This document shows positions 10,819 through 19,112 of a stretch of DNA of 35,765 bases, piece after piece (position 1 is the first letter of the stretch; every line of letters starts with the position of its first letter). Source of the DNA: a virus; IMG/VR virus record IMGVR_UViG_3300009705_000052, positions 1 to 35,765 of that record; one strand, given 5' to 3'. The notes below the pieces were generated by a model. It made no database searches. It was not told where the DNA came from and saw nothing but the letters and a program-made list of their open reading frames with translations. The position numbers and the translations under genes were made by a program.

Positions 10819-12650
10819 TAAAACCACGACCCTATGGGTGTTTGCATGGTCAATGTGCCGACCATTTTCTTTTGTATTTGTTCGCTAATAATAACGCTCA
10901 TTTCTTTGGCAAACTTCTCTTTTTCTTTATCGTTAGATGCAATCATACCTGATACATCTATGTTGAAATTGAATGTGTTGCCACTTTCTTTGAGAACTCT
11001 TGCTAGCCCATGAATGAGTGTGTTGATTGTTTTATCGCTGTATTGCTCACCGCTCAATTTGACAGGAACATTGCCACCTCTCAATGGGATGATGGCTTCA
11101 GGTCCTGCTTCACCAACCATACCCAATGTTGGTTTGCTGACCATACCACCGTCTGCGAACATCGTTAGTGGTCCTGGTGCCGGTCCAAATGACATTCCGC
11201 CAAGGGGAGGAGGAAACCAAGTAGGAATACTCATTTCTGGAATAATACCTTCAACATTATCAGCCCAATAGTCGGTCACGGCTTGAAAAGGTATCCTGAT
11301 AAGTTTCAATATCCCTGTTGTCAACTGACCAGGTAGGGCTAGAATCTTGTTCCATACATTCGTTGCTGAAGCATAAATTGATGTTTTGAAATCAATCCAC
11401 TTTTGATGGACTCCTGCGAAAACACCCATTACTGCACCAGCGATACTAGAACCGAAGGCCAATATCCTCCCAGGTATGGCCATGAAGTAATCCTTAATGC
11501 CACCTAAGAAATTACCTAGGCTTGTCCATGCTTTGCCCAGACCTGCCCACATCGCATCCCACTTTTTACCAATATATGTACCGATTGCTGAAAACAAATC
11601 CGCAAACCAGTTATACACCCCTACGAAGAATGCTTTGATTTGTTTTCTGTATCTGACACAGAGTACCACCACCACCACCACTACTGCAATAATGACCATC
11701 GGAATGAATGCTAGTGTGAAACCAAATAAAACAACTCCATTCAAAAGCCATGCTGCTGCTATGAGAAGTGCCCCGACAATGATTGTCCACCATGCGCTTA
11801 CCTTGCCTGTCATAACTGCCCATGCTAATCCTATTGCTACAGTGATTAACACAATTGGTAGCATAACAGTGGTGAAAGTCGCCATACCCAAGAATTGTAG
11901 ATATCCTAATAGTGCGCTCGCTCCTAACATAAGTATGGCAGCAGCGACAGATAAAGCAAGAACCAAACTGTCTGTTTTAGCCATAATCCATCTAAATGCC
12001 CCGACAACTAGTACTGCTGTTATTACTATAATAGCAGCAGGAGCGCCGAATATCAACCACGCTGCACCACCAGCGACCAAAGCAACGGCAAGCACACCAA
12101 TAGCACCAGCAAGACCTGACCCACCATCTTCGCCAACCAATATGACTTTGAATCCGGTTATCATATGTCCTAGAATTGGTATATCATTTGCCCATTGAGC
12201 CAATGGACTACTTGCATCTGCGAATATCGCTACGAATATCGCGAGCGCGATTCCGAGAACTAAGAATATGCCAGTGATGAACATTATGCTGCTTGATAAA
12301 CTGAAGAATGCTTTGCCCATTGTTGATGTGCCTTTGGCTGCCACCTTCGCAGCACCACCATATTGTGTCATCAAACCAACAAGACCAGTTAGAATGCTTG
12401 TTTGTTTCTCATCGCCTTTATTACTTTTATCTGTTTCATCGCCCTTCTTTTTTGTGCCCTTCCATACTGTCTTCAGGCCTTTCGTTATGTTTTTTAATTG
12501 GAGATACTGTTTAACCCCTGGAAAATTGATGACGGATTTGTGCAGTTTTAGATAGCCTTTTTCAGCCAGACCTAGTGAAATAGTCGCAGCATCCCATTGT
12601 TCAACCAAGTCTTTGGTGCTTTGTGTTGCTGCCTTTGTACCATCCGCCAT
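10818..12650 (-). CDS. Tail tape measure protein (610 aa)
   Basis: It sets tail length and would be ejected ahead of the DNA into the host envelope. The N-terminal ~110 residues are charged and helical. Residues ~115-335 contain a run of about eight to ten hydrophobic segments, including an uninterrupted stretch of about ten Val/Ile residues just before CVRYRKQ. The C-terminal third carries the typical tape measure signature GMVSKPTLGMVGEAGPEAII near residue 500. At a typical 1.5 angstrom per residue the protein would specify a tail of roughly 90 nm (established rule, applied by me). The start is set by GAGGTGA seven bases upstream of ATG, with the stop of the preceding chaperone frame embedded in that site. 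It follows the frameshifting chaperone pair, the canonical siphovirus order. Confidence 0.9.
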   Translation of the reverse strand: MADGTKAATQSTKDLVEQWDAATISLGLAEKGYLKLHKSVINFPGVKQYLQLKNITKGLKTVWKGTKKKGDETDKSNKGDEKQTSILTGLVGLMTQYGGAAKVAAKGTSTMGKAFFSLSSSIMFITGIFLVLGIALAIFVAIFADASSPLAQWANDIPILGHMITGFKVILVGEDGGSGLAGAIGVLAVALVAGGAAWLIFGAPAAIIVITAVLVVGAFRWIMAKTDSLVLALSVAAAILMLGASALLGYLQFLGMATFTTVMLPIVLITVAIGLAWAVMTGKVSAWWTIIVGALLIAAAWLLNGVVLFGFTLAFIPMVIIAVVVVVVVLCVRYRKQIKAFFVGVYNWFADLFSAIGTYIGKKWDAMWAGLGKAWTSLGNFLGGIKDYFMAIPGRILAFGSSIAGAVMGVFAGVHQKWIDFKTSIYASATNVWNKILALPGQLTTGILKLIRIPFQAVTDYWADNVEGIIPEMSIPTWFPPPLGGMSFGPAPGPLTMFADGGMVSKPTLGMVGEAGPEAIIPLRGGNVPVKLSGEQYSDKTINTLIHGLARVLKESGNTFNFNIDVSGMIASNDKEKEKFAKEMSVIISEQIQKKMVGTLTMQTPIGSWF

Positions 12651-12661
12651 TTGCTTTCACC

Positions 12662-13332
12662 TCACTCGTATGGGAACGCTTCGTCAGCGCCCTTGCTTGA
12701 TGCTACATCACTGCCTGATTTCATATCTTTGGTTGCGTTTTCCATCTCTTCGCCTTCTATCTGCTTTGCTGCGGATGCCCATACGAATGACTGCTCAAAT
12801 ACTTCAGGACTCATAGCGTTGACATCAGCAATGCTGATTTTGTAATGGGTGGCAACAAAGTATATTGAAGAGTCTAACATGAATGTGATATTGTCAGACG
12901 AAGTACCAGTTTTAATAAATAGGTATATCTCGTCTATTCGCTGTTGCCATCTTCCAAAGGGCCTGCTATCAAGTCCTGTGGTTGTGGTAGGATTGCTGCC
13001 AGTTGCGACCCAACAAATTGGTTCAACCCAATCAGTTGCGTGGTGTTGGTGGCAGGAGTGGTGCTAACAATGCAATTCTCATACATGTAGCGCCAATAAC
13101 CAGCGAGGTTGATTTCAACCTCACCTGATGCTGTAATTCCAATGAAAGACTTAATGGCTTCTTGCATGTCTAAAAAAGACAATTGCTTTACCTGTACTTT
13201 CATTACAAGATTAGGATTTTCTTGGTCAACTCGTATCGTATGTTCCGATACGGAATCGTTGGCCAGTATAGCACTTAAGTCGCTAATTACCTGTTCGTCT
13301 TGCCCGTCATTCTTCTTGTCTCTCTTCTCCAT
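12662..13332 (-). CDS. Tail assembly chaperone, long form made by -1 frameshift (about 223 aa)
   Basis: The short frame (12934-13332) and a second frame ending at 12662 overlap. The second frame is open well upstream of its first ATG at 12880, so it need not start on its own. A slip at CCCTTTG (12955-12961) joins residues 1-126 of the short form to GRWQQRIDEIYLFIKTG and onward, including a Glu/Lys-rich C-terminus ending AFPYE. This matches the gpG/gpGT arrangement of lambda-like tails, in which the extended protein recruits tail tube subunits to the tape measure. Sequence identity to gpGT is not evident. The assignment rests on two overlapping frames, the slippery heptamer, and the position just upstream of the tape measure. 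Confidence 0.72.
12934..13332 (-). CDS. Tail assembly chaperone, short form (about 132 aa)
   Basis: This is the zero-frame product, ending GPLEDGNSE at a TAG at 12934. I place the start at the ATG at 13330-13332 (MEKRDKKNDGQDE), although a GTG nine bases upstream is in frame. The ribosome binding site is weak (AGTGAG), and the start lies inside the end of the preceding SAP-like gene, which suggests translational coupling. The N-terminus is charged and the middle (VKVQVKQLSFLDMQEAIKSF) is mixed beta/helical. It would act as a cytoplasmic tail assembly chaperone that holds the tape measure in an assembly-competent state and is absent from the finished virion. The role is inferred from gene order and from the frameshift to the long form. 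Confidence 0.72.
   Translation of the reverse strand: MEKRDKKNDGQDEQVISDLSAILANDSVSEHTIRVDQENPNLVMKVQVKQLSFLDMQEAIKSFIGITASGEVEINLAGYWRYMYENCIVSTTPATNTTQLIGLNQFVGSQLAAILPQPQDLIAGPLEDGNSE
12955..12961 (-). promoter_or_regulatory. Slippery heptamer C CCT TTG for -1 programmed frameshift
   Basis: On the minus strand the zero-frame codons read GGC CCT TTG GAA. The heptamer fits the X XXY YYZ rule with X=C and Y=T, so both tRNAs can re-pair one base back on CCC and TTT. The -1 frame is open from here to 12662 and the zero frame ends 19 bases after the heptamer. I do not see a convincing downstream hairpin by eye. Confidence 0.65.
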
Positions 13333-13723
13333 TTGACTCACTTACTTCACTTCCTTGTGCAACTGCCGTTTCAACGGGGTTTGCGGTATCCTCTTCAGCA
13401 GCCGTTTCAACGGGGGCTTCGGTGGAATCTAATTCATTGAGATTCAAACGCTCAATGAGTTCGGCTTTTGTGCCGTATTGTGCGAGAGTACTCTCAGCAC
13501 ATAATGCTTTCAATTCAACTACAGTCATAGCATGGTAGTCCAATTCTTCTGTGAATGGTTCATCTGTTGGGGATGCTGCTTCGGGGTCAAATGTTTCAGC
13601 CGCTGCAATTAGTTTTGCAGTTTCTTCATCTGCTACTGCTGCCGCTGCGATTACGAATGCTTTCAATTCTTCTTGTCTTGCTTTACGGGATTCTGACCCT
13701 GGGTGCATATTGTATCTCGGCAT
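13307..13723 (-). CDS. SAP/HeH-like domain protein (138 aa), tail region
   Basis: I start the gene at the ATG of MPRYNMHPGS (13721-13723), 11 bases after the tail tube stop. A longer in-frame start at 13756 would lie inside that gene. The N-terminal half is Ala/Glu-rich and probably helical. Residues ~75-105 (MTVVELKALCAESTLAQYG, then TKAELIERL) fit the helix-extension-helix pattern of SAP/HeH domains, which often bind nucleic acid. The C-terminus is very acidic with two PVETA repeats. Between tail tube and tail chaperone genes, siphoviruses often carry a small unassigned tail protein. A related SAP-like segment occurs in the 130-residue protein at 20431-20823. The domain call is moderate and the function is unknown. 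Confidence 0.75.
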   Translation of the reverse strand: MPRYNMHPGSESRKARQEELKAFVIAAAAVADEETAKLIAAAETFDPEAASPTDEPFTEELDYHAMTVVELKALCAESTLAQYGTKAELIERLNLNELDSTEAPVETAAEEDTANPVETAVAQGSEVSESNGEERQEE

Positions 13724-13733
13724 TTTAATCAAC

Positions 13734-15659
13734 TCAACAATGGAATAATGTATCAATACTTTTCACAGAAACATGCTTTGGCAGGATTTTAACATTGGTG
13801 CGGATAACACCCTTGTCTTCGGGGATTGGTAGTGGTGCTTCACTGATGATGTAATCATCAATCAGAACTTGGATTTGTTCACGGACTGCACCGCTTCCTT
13901 GTTTGATGAGTGTTAATGATATAGGTGCAAGGTAATCTCGGTCAACAGTATGTCGTAGGTCATGCCATAGCATTGGGTCATTGATGATAACTTCTAGTTC
14001 TAATTCATATTCAGTTTTACCTTCAACTGCATATACAGGCATACGAGTGCCAGCGAATGGGATTTGGTCAGTAGTGGTATTCATAGCAATATCTGTGCCA
14101 CGAATAGTCCAATGTTGCATGGTGTTATTCTTACCTGTTAGATTGAACTTGGTGACTCGTGCCATTGTTTGGCCGAATGCTTTGATTTCACCGTTGTAGA
14201 ACATATATGGTTTTTGAGTATATGGTGCAATACCAGCAACCTTGCGGTTGGTAGGGCTATCTGCAGTGTTTTCAAACATACGGTGTGCGGTGTATCTATC
14301 ACCTTTGTGACTGGTTTCTTTACGGCCTGTGTCAGTATAGACCATCAATGAATCAAAATTGATACCTAATTTGACTTCTGAATCTGCGTCAGCACCTAAT
14401 GTCCAATCCTTCACTTTGCATCCTTTGAATACACGGGTCAAGGTCTTAGCGTCTTGAGCGCCACCTGGTATGTTTGAACCAACGCCTGTTTCAGTTGCAT
14501 GTGAACCAACATTGTGTGTGCGAATAGATGTTTCAACCGCAAACGATGGGGTTGTATGGTTGCTGAATAGCAACCTTTCGGTTGGGTTGGTAATTTGAAG
14601 AGTGGCTTTAGCCACATCAGGTCCGTTGGTTGAACCAGCACCATACCGTAGCACACGGCAAGTCAAAGCGTTGCCACCTACATGGTTGAAACCTAATGGG
14701 CTATCAAGCCACACGGTCTTAAGAACACCGTCTTGCTTTGCGATGACACGGCGTATTTCAGTGCTGATTGTTTGGTTATATGTAGTAGATGAGAATTGAC
14801 TCCATGTGTTGGTAGGTCCTGAATCAGTTGGTATATCAAATGCCGTTGTGTCTTCAATAGCGATGTAATCACCGAGGTCAATGGATGTAATTGCGTTCAA
14901 ATCCAAATGACTGTCTCCTACTGATGCCGCATTTAATAAAGTCGGACTGACGACATCATACGCAGTACCTGGTGCTTTGATTGCTTCACCGCCAAGACAA
15001 TAATACAACCAACGAGGGCTGTTCATCATCAATTCAAATGAACCACCTTCATTGCTTTGCTTGCCTGGAACTTGCACGACGACATCACGGCCAATCCCTA
15101 CAACATGAGCACGCTTAATTTCGTTCTTTGTGTCTGGTAAAACCACTGTAGCAGCCAATCCTAGGAATTGGTCAGTCAGTACAGATTCATCTGCAGTGTT
15201 TGCTTGAGCGTGAGTGTCTGAACCTTGGTCAAGTGTTGGGGTATTGAGAGTATGGATATACATTGAATCCGTAGCAATTGACGCACCAGCCACTGTGATT
15301 GTTGGAGATACTGTGAGAACTGTGACAGTATTCAATTCATGCTTGACGATGGTGAATATCTGTCCACTTGTAGCATAATCATCTGCAACATGAGTACCAG
15401 CACCATGAAGTGTGAGACTTGAACCAACTAACATACCCAATGGGTATCGTAGAATGCCAGCCAATACGGGTGAATCAGCGATACCGCCAGCAAATGTAAT
15501 TGTGGATGTATTGCTGTTTGGTATCGTGGCTGTTGTATATATCATACCCTGTGGCGCACCAGTGGCGTGACCACTAGAAGTAGCACTGCGTAATAATAAT
15601 CCACTCTCGTGCCCGAAGGTCACTTCTGCTAAATCGCCCTTGTACACTGTTGATGGCAT
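13734..15659 (-). CDS. Major tail tube protein candidate (641 aa)
   Basis: ATG at 15657-15659 follows GGGAGGT with about ten bases between. An in-frame TTG at 15668 would abut that site and is less likely. The protein is beta-rich. Residues ~230-340 hold a small barrel-like module (GDSHLDLN, then LGDYIAIED, then EIRRVIAKQDGVLKTVWL) resembling one in the connector candidate. The C-terminal ~200 residues (VTKFNLTGKNNTMQHWTIRG, then YELELEVIINDPMLWHDL, then EQIQVLIDDYIISEAPLPIP) read like a tail tube core. It is long for a tube protein (usually 150-300 residues), which would be explained by inserted surface domains. Position before the tail chaperones and tape measure supports tail tube. I cannot exclude a different tail protein. 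Confidence 0.75.
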   Translation of the reverse strand: MPSTVYKGDLAEVTFGHESGLLLRSATSSGHATGAPQGMIYTTATIPNSNTSTITFAGGIADSPVLAGILRYPLGMLVGSSLTLHGAGTHVADDYATSGQIFTIVKHELNTVTVLTVSPTITVAGASIATDSMYIHTLNTPTLDQGSDTHAQANTADESVLTDQFLGLAATVVLPDTKNEIKRAHVVGIGRDVVVQVPGKQSNEGGSFELMMNSPRWLYYCLGGEAIKAPGTAYDVVSPTLLNAASVGDSHLDLNAITSIDLGDYIAIEDTTAFDIPTDSGPTNTWSQFSSTTYNQTISTEIRRVIAKQDGVLKTVWLDSPLGFNHVGGNALTCRVLRYGAGSTNGPDVAKATLQITNPTERLLFSNHTTPSFAVETSIRTHNVGSHATETGVGSNIPGGAQDAKTLTRVFKGCKVKDWTLGADADSEVKLGINFDSLMVYTDTGRKETSHKGDRYTAHRMFENTADSPTNRKVAGIAPYTQKPYMFYNGEIKAFGQTMARVTKFNLTGKNNTMQHWTIRGTDIAMNTTTDQIPFAGTRMPVYAVEGKTEYELELEVIINDPMLWHDLRHTVDRDYLAPISLTLIKQGSGAVREQIQVLIDDYIISEAPLPIPEDKGVIRTNVKILPKHVSVKSIDTLFHC

Positions 15660-15702
15660 CGCGCTCAAACCTCCCGATGTTGTAGCAGTTAATCATAGTT
15701 GC

Positions 15703-16152
15703 TCATGGAATGAACTCAGCAAATGTCACAATCTCAACCTGAAATGTGTATCTCCATAACTTTTTGGTACGGTCAGATAAGTCTGTTCGGGTCTTGTAAA
15801 TCATGCGGTCAAAGTTCACTCCGTCACCTTTGCGGTTGATGTGAACGATTCGGCGTACCTCGTTTTCCATCAAATATAAATGGTCACGGGTCAGTGTGGT
15901 TCTCATATCCACTGTGATATTGACACGAGTATTAACGAAGTCATACAACAGTTCTGGTTGTTCTTCGTTATGTGCAGTTTCATAAAACAACACCGCATCT
16001 TGTCTTGTCAAATCTAAACGCTTACCACGCCCTGGTTCAACATTTGTAATGTCATCAATGACTGGTTTTCGTTGGCTCGTATTGGCACGATTCCACCCTG
16101 CGGTAAATAGTGTTTTCAACAACGGGATTGTTTCAGACCATGATGCTGCCAT
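15703..16152 (-). CDS. Tail terminator / head-tail completion protein candidate (149 aa)
   Basis: ATG at 16152 is preceded by a strong GAGGAGGGATGATGT site. The protein has an N-terminal helix (ETIPLLKTLFTAGWNRAN), a basic loop, then an alternating beta pattern (VNTRVNITVDMRT, then LWRYTFQVEIVTFAEFIP). This resembles tail terminator or neck proteins, which are small alpha/beta proteins ending in a long beta strand and located between connector and tail tube genes. It would cap the tail tube and join it to the neck. The call is based on size, fold pattern and position, without a named family match. Confidence 0.72.
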   Translation of the reverse strand: MAASWSETIPLLKTLFTAGWNRANTSQRKPVIDDITNVEPGRGKRLDLTRQDAVLFYETAHNEEQPELLYDFVNTRVNITVDMRTTLTRDHLYLMENEVRRIVHINRKGDGVNFDRMIYKTRTDLSDRTKKLWRYTFQVEIVTFAEFIP

Positions 16153-16155
16153 ACA

Positions 16156-16470
16156 TCATCCCTCCTCAAATCCTTTCATGTTGCTCAGTTTTCTAATGAT
16201 TGAATCTCCTGCTGTTGATTCATTGGCTGAGCGTAATTTAACTCTCCCATGAATCGCAGCAGCGATATCTGGTTTAACAGGTTTGCCCGTATCAACATCC
16301 AAGATTTGTCCATTAGTGTATTGACACTCACCTTCATCTGGTGTGTAGTCCGATTGCGCTCTACATTCATAGATATACAATTGTTCAGTTTGTACTGGGT
16401 CTTGTAGTTGACCACTCTTTCTTAATTCTTTGACCTCAAGAATTAGGTCTTTGATGTTAGCAGCGCTCAT
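16156..16470 (-). CDS. Small neck-region protein of unknown function (104 aa)
   Basis: The start is the ATG at 16468-16470, sharing a base with the TGA of the preceding gene (TGATG). GGTGG lies six bases upstream. An apparent longer frame up to 16623 is only the Tyr/Thr-rich shadow of the repeat region in the neighbouring gene. The protein starts MSAANIKDLILEVKELRKSGQ, probably a helix, and has two Cys residues 15 apart (CRAQS and CQYTN). It then has a basic segment (AAIHGRVKLRSANES). By position it belongs to the neck or head-completion set. I recognise no family. Confidence 0.75.
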   Translation of the reverse strand: MSAANIKDLILEVKELRKSGQLQDPVQTEQLYIYECRAQSDYTPDEGECQYTNGQILDVDTGKPVKPDIAAAIHGRVKLRSANESTAGDSIIRKLSNMKGFEEG

Positions 16471-16874
16471 CACATACCACCAAATAGGTCTGGTTTGGTT
16501 AGTGTAGTCTGTGTTGTTGTAGGTTGAGTAGTGGTCTGTGGTGTAGTGGTCTGTGGTGTAGTAGGTTGAGTAGTAGGTTGAGTAGTAGTCTGTGGTTGTA
16601 ATGATGCCTGATACGCTGCCCACTTCGGGTCTTGTTCAGGTTGGTTTTTCCATTGTTCAAATGCATCTGCTTGCTGCTGTTGAGCCGCTTCTGCTTGCTG
16701 TTTTTGAGCCGCAAGTGCTTGTGCATCCGCTTCTGCTTGTTGACGGTCTTCACGCTTTTGTTGAACGATAGGAGCATTTTGAGCAGGGTTAGCCAGAATA
16801 CTACCAAAGTCTTTCACACCTTGCCAAAAACCCTTTTGAAGAAGATTCCATGCGTGGTCAATCGGTTCAGTCAA
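16470..16874 (-). CDS. Gln/Thr-rich protein with N-terminal DHAW and C-terminal KPDLFG motifs (134 aa)
   Basis: The start is a TTG at 16872-16874 placed six bases after GAGGTGA, inside the end of the preceding gene. The N-terminus EPIDHAWNLLQKGF matches the [D/N/T]..A[W/F]..[L/I][K/Q] element seen at the start of three other small proteins here. Residues 45-75 form a Gln/Ala coiled coil (QQAEADAQALAAQKQQAEA). Residues ~93-125 are a low-complexity Thr/Gln/Pro repeat. The C-terminus is TKPDLFGGM, sharing KPDLFG with the 1842-residue protein. It looks like a flexible linker or adaptor with a functional peptide at each end. The function is unknown. Confidence 0.8.
   Translation of the reverse strand: MTEPIDHAWNLLQKGFWQGVKDFGSILANPAQNAPIVQQKREDRQQAEADAQALAAQKQQAEAAQQQQADAFEQWKNQPEQDPKWAAYQASLQPQTTTQPTTQPTTPQTTTPQTTTQPTTTQTTLTKPDLFGGM
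16505..16600. repeat. Degenerate short tandem repeat inside the Gln/Thr-rich gene
   Basis: Repeated units such as gtagtggtctgtggt and gtaggttgagta encode Thr/Gln/Pro repeats (TTTQPTTQPTTPQ). All three frames remain partly open because of the repeat, which creates the spurious extended frame over the next gene. Confidence 0.75.
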
Positions 16875-18480
16875 GGCTCATCACCTCAACATATCGTGGC
16901 AATGTTTCAGCCACTTGTTGTTTGAACAACTGGTATTTAGAACCTAAATCAATGTTGGTTGTTCCTTCGGGGATAAGAACTGAACGGTCATCAGCAGTAA
17001 TCAAATCCATTGCCACAAGTTTGGTGATAATCTCTTCAATGGCTTTTTCAACATACCGTTCACCATATACATATGTCACTTTAATGGCGTTCCACTCAAA
17101 GAATGGGTATGAATTGTTGAAGTAAATGATTCCCATAACAGGGTCAAACCACCAGTCTTTCAAACGGCCTTCATCACCGTCACCACCATCTTCTGCTGAT
17201 GAGTTTTGAAAATCAATTTTCATTTTGTATTGGAAAACAGTTGTTCCTCCTGTGTTCAAAGTGGTTAGTGGTGTGCCAGATAGGTTGACACACCCTGTAA
17301 ATGTGGTGGCAGTTTTACCCGTGTATTTCAAGACCTCAACATTTGTTCCTGTTCCGACCATTAACAACCCATATGATACGAATGAAGCGGTATTAGCCAC
17401 TGTCACAACTGCACCGGCTACACTTGTTGATGTGGTAGTGCCTACCCCTGTGTCACTGATTGCCAGATTGGTTAAATCATCTGTAGCGATTGTTGATGTC
17501 TCTCCTCCTTGAGCGCGATGCATGCTTGATATTTTCAACTTGGAGTTCCCGTAATCCGCATTGGCGGATGCTAAGAACTCATTATGCACATTGGCCACAG
17601 CAAAACCTGTTGACGAATATGATGTTTCTAATGAGTATGATGGTGTTGCAGCAATGGTTGATTTGTTCCTTCGGTCATCTTTATTGATAAGGTCTGCAAT
17701 TTGTTGTGCAGCAGTACCCGAGTCAAATCCATTATTCCATGTGGCCGCTGTTGTGCCCTGTGGTAATGTGAAAACCCCACCGCCACCTGCACATAGATAC
17801 AATGATTTGCCTGCCAGTGCTGTGTGGTCATTGAGTCTAATTCGGGCTTCAGCCGATGCTAATTCCTTGTATTCACTACCTTGCCATACTTCTAATCGTA
17901 GGATTTGTTGCACATTGCGGAACAACAATGGAGTCGTTCCGACATAATCAGTATAGTATCTGCGTCTATATGGCTTGTATGTGTCAAAGTTCTTGTATTC
18001 AGCGACCTGTAGCATTGGTCGCCATGAGTTGTTAGTGATGTTATCTATACGGTCTTGATGGACTTTGATGAGATGTTCAACATGATGACGGGATACACCC
18101 CTTGATTTTCCATTTGTGAATATAGCAGTATTGCGTACTGTTGCATTGGTAGCGGTAGTGTGTGCGTATGTTAATCCACCAGTGAATGATAATCGCACAT
18201 TACCACCAACCAATGTGATTGTTGATACTGTTCGTGACTCCACTAATGATGCATCACTTTCAATCTCAATAATATCGCCTATTTCAAATCCCACTAATCT
18301 GTGGTCAATGGGCGATAAATCAATAGTTGTATCTGAAGCACTTGCATTAACAGTTAATGCCACAGGTTCTGCTGTAGGTATTTGTAATAATAATCCGACT
18401 TTTTGTGCAGTTGTATAGATGATTGCATCAGGGTCAATGGGTTGTGGTGCGCGTTCTCCTGGTTGAAATACTGATGGCAT
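16867..18480 (-). CDS. Head-tail connector/adaptor candidate with inserted beta domains (537 aa)
   Basis: ATG at 18478-18480 follows GGGGGAGTGTA. Three parts can be seen. Residues ~40-115 are a small beta module (ASDTTIDLSPIDHR, then GFEIGDIIEIESD, then RTVSTITLVG). Residues ~120-240 include a helix and a Tyr/Arg-rich stretch (FDTYKPYRRRYYTDYVG). The C-terminus is helical (YVYGERYVEKAIEEIITKLV), resembling head-tail adaptor proteins of the gp6/gp15 type, which end in helices packing under the portal. A second beta module lies near residues 345-415. Position between the head genes and the tail terminator candidate supports a neck adaptor. Adaptors are usually about 100 residues, so this one is greatly enlarged. 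Gene confidence is high and role confidence moderate. Confidence 0.72.
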   Translation of the reverse strand: MPSVFQPGERAPQPIDPDAIIYTTAQKVGLLLQIPTAEPVALTVNASASDTTIDLSPIDHRLVGFEIGDIIEIESDASLVESRTVSTITLVGGNVRLSFTGGLTYAHTTATNATVRNTAIFTNGKSRGVSRHHVEHLIKVHQDRIDNITNNSWRPMLQVAEYKNFDTYKPYRRRYYTDYVGTTPLLFRNVQQILRLEVWQGSEYKELASAEARIRLNDHTALAGKSLYLCAGGGGVFTLPQGTTAATWNNGFDSGTAAQQIADLINKDDRRNKSTIAATPSYSLETSYSSTGFAVANVHNEFLASANADYGNSKLKISSMHRAQGGETSTIATDDLTNLAISDTGVGTTTSTSVAGAVVTVANTASFVSYGLLMVGTGTNVEVLKYTGKTATTFTGCVNLSGTPLTTLNTGGTTVFQYKMKIDFQNSSAEDGGDGDEGRLKDWWFDPVMGIIYFNNSYPFFEWNAIKVTYVYGERYVEKAIEEIITKLVAMDLITADDRSVLIPEGTTNIDLGSKYQLFKQQVAETLPRYVEVMSLD

Positions 18481-18497
18481 TACACTCCCCCTTCATA

Positions 18498-19112
18498 TTA
18501 CGCACCCTGTTCAAGTGAATCAAGGTATTGCTGATACATTGCCATTGCTTCTTCACGGGATATACCCTGATGACGAAGCCTTTCAATTTCTCGTTTAGGG
18601 TCTTCTTGAAACCCAATGTGAACATCACTCATTTGAGATTTTAAGAAATTGTGTGATATATCTATTGGTTCACCTGCGTATTTCATATCACTAAATGATT
18701 CTGAAGAACAAGCATCCCATTGGTCTTGAATTGCTCTAAGTGATTCTAAGAATCCAGTCCAATGGTTGTCGTTGTTATGCTCTAGTTCATCCCGTATCTC
18801 TCCGTCTAGCCATTCTTGTAATTCATCACATTCCATGTTCATTATGTTTGCCCTAGTTTTATCATGGTCAGTGACATCATTCGGCTCATTCCAATGATGG
18901 TCCATTAACTCCCAGTGCGATGCCATTGCTTCTTTTGCTTCAGTGCAACAAGGGTCTTCATCTTTAGTTTGACCGTCATCGTCATATTCCGCATCCCATG
19001 TATCATCAGCATCTTGTTCAGCCCACTCTCTTGATTGAGCATCAAGTTGTTCTTGTGAAGGACCTGTCTTTAACAAACTGAATGCATGATTCATTGCATC
19101 ATTGATTTCCAT
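18498..19112 (-). CDS. Acidic Trp/Asp-rich small protein with N-terminal A[F/W]..LK motif (204 aa)
   Basis: The start is ATG at 19110-19112 after AAGGATAAAT. Fifteen further in-frame residues upstream lie inside the preceding gene and have no ribosome binding site. The N-terminus EINDAMNHAFSLLKTGPSQE carries the same element as three other small proteins in the operon. The body is strongly acidic and rich in Trp, Glu and Asp (SREWAEQDADDTWDAEYD). It has a CCTEAKEAMASHW segment, and the C-terminal ~35 residues are helical and basic (REIERLRHQGISREEAMAM). The composition resembles neither a structural beta protein nor an enzyme I know. It probably associates with capsid or neck, but the function is unknown. 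Confidence 0.78.
   Translation of the reverse strand: MEINDAMNHAFSLLKTGPSQEQLDAQSREWAEQDADDTWDAEYDDDGQTKDEDPCCTEAKEAMASHWELMDHHWNEPNDVTDHDKTRANIMNMECDELQEWLDGEIRDELEHNNDNHWTGFLESLRAIQDQWDACSSESFSDMKYAGEPIDISHNFLKSQMSDVHIGFQEDPKREIERLRHQGISREEAMAMYQQYLDSLEQGA

Noticed and set aside
11497-12198. A 233-residue plus-strand frame
   Set aside because: It lies antisense to the membrane-rich tape measure gene. Long antisense frames arise easily opposite hydrophobic sequence, and there is no ribosome binding site or recognisable product.
12662-12880. An independent 72-residue gene at the end of the tail chaperone
   Set aside because: Its frame is open upstream of the ATG as far as the slippery heptamer, and no strong ribosome binding site precedes the ATG, so it is better read as the -1 frameshift extension.
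16471-16623. N-terminal extension of the 104-residue protein with Tyr/Thr repeats
   Set aside because: It is an out-of-frame reading of the Gln/Thr repeat in the neighbouring gene, and a well-placed ATG with GGTGG exists at 16470.
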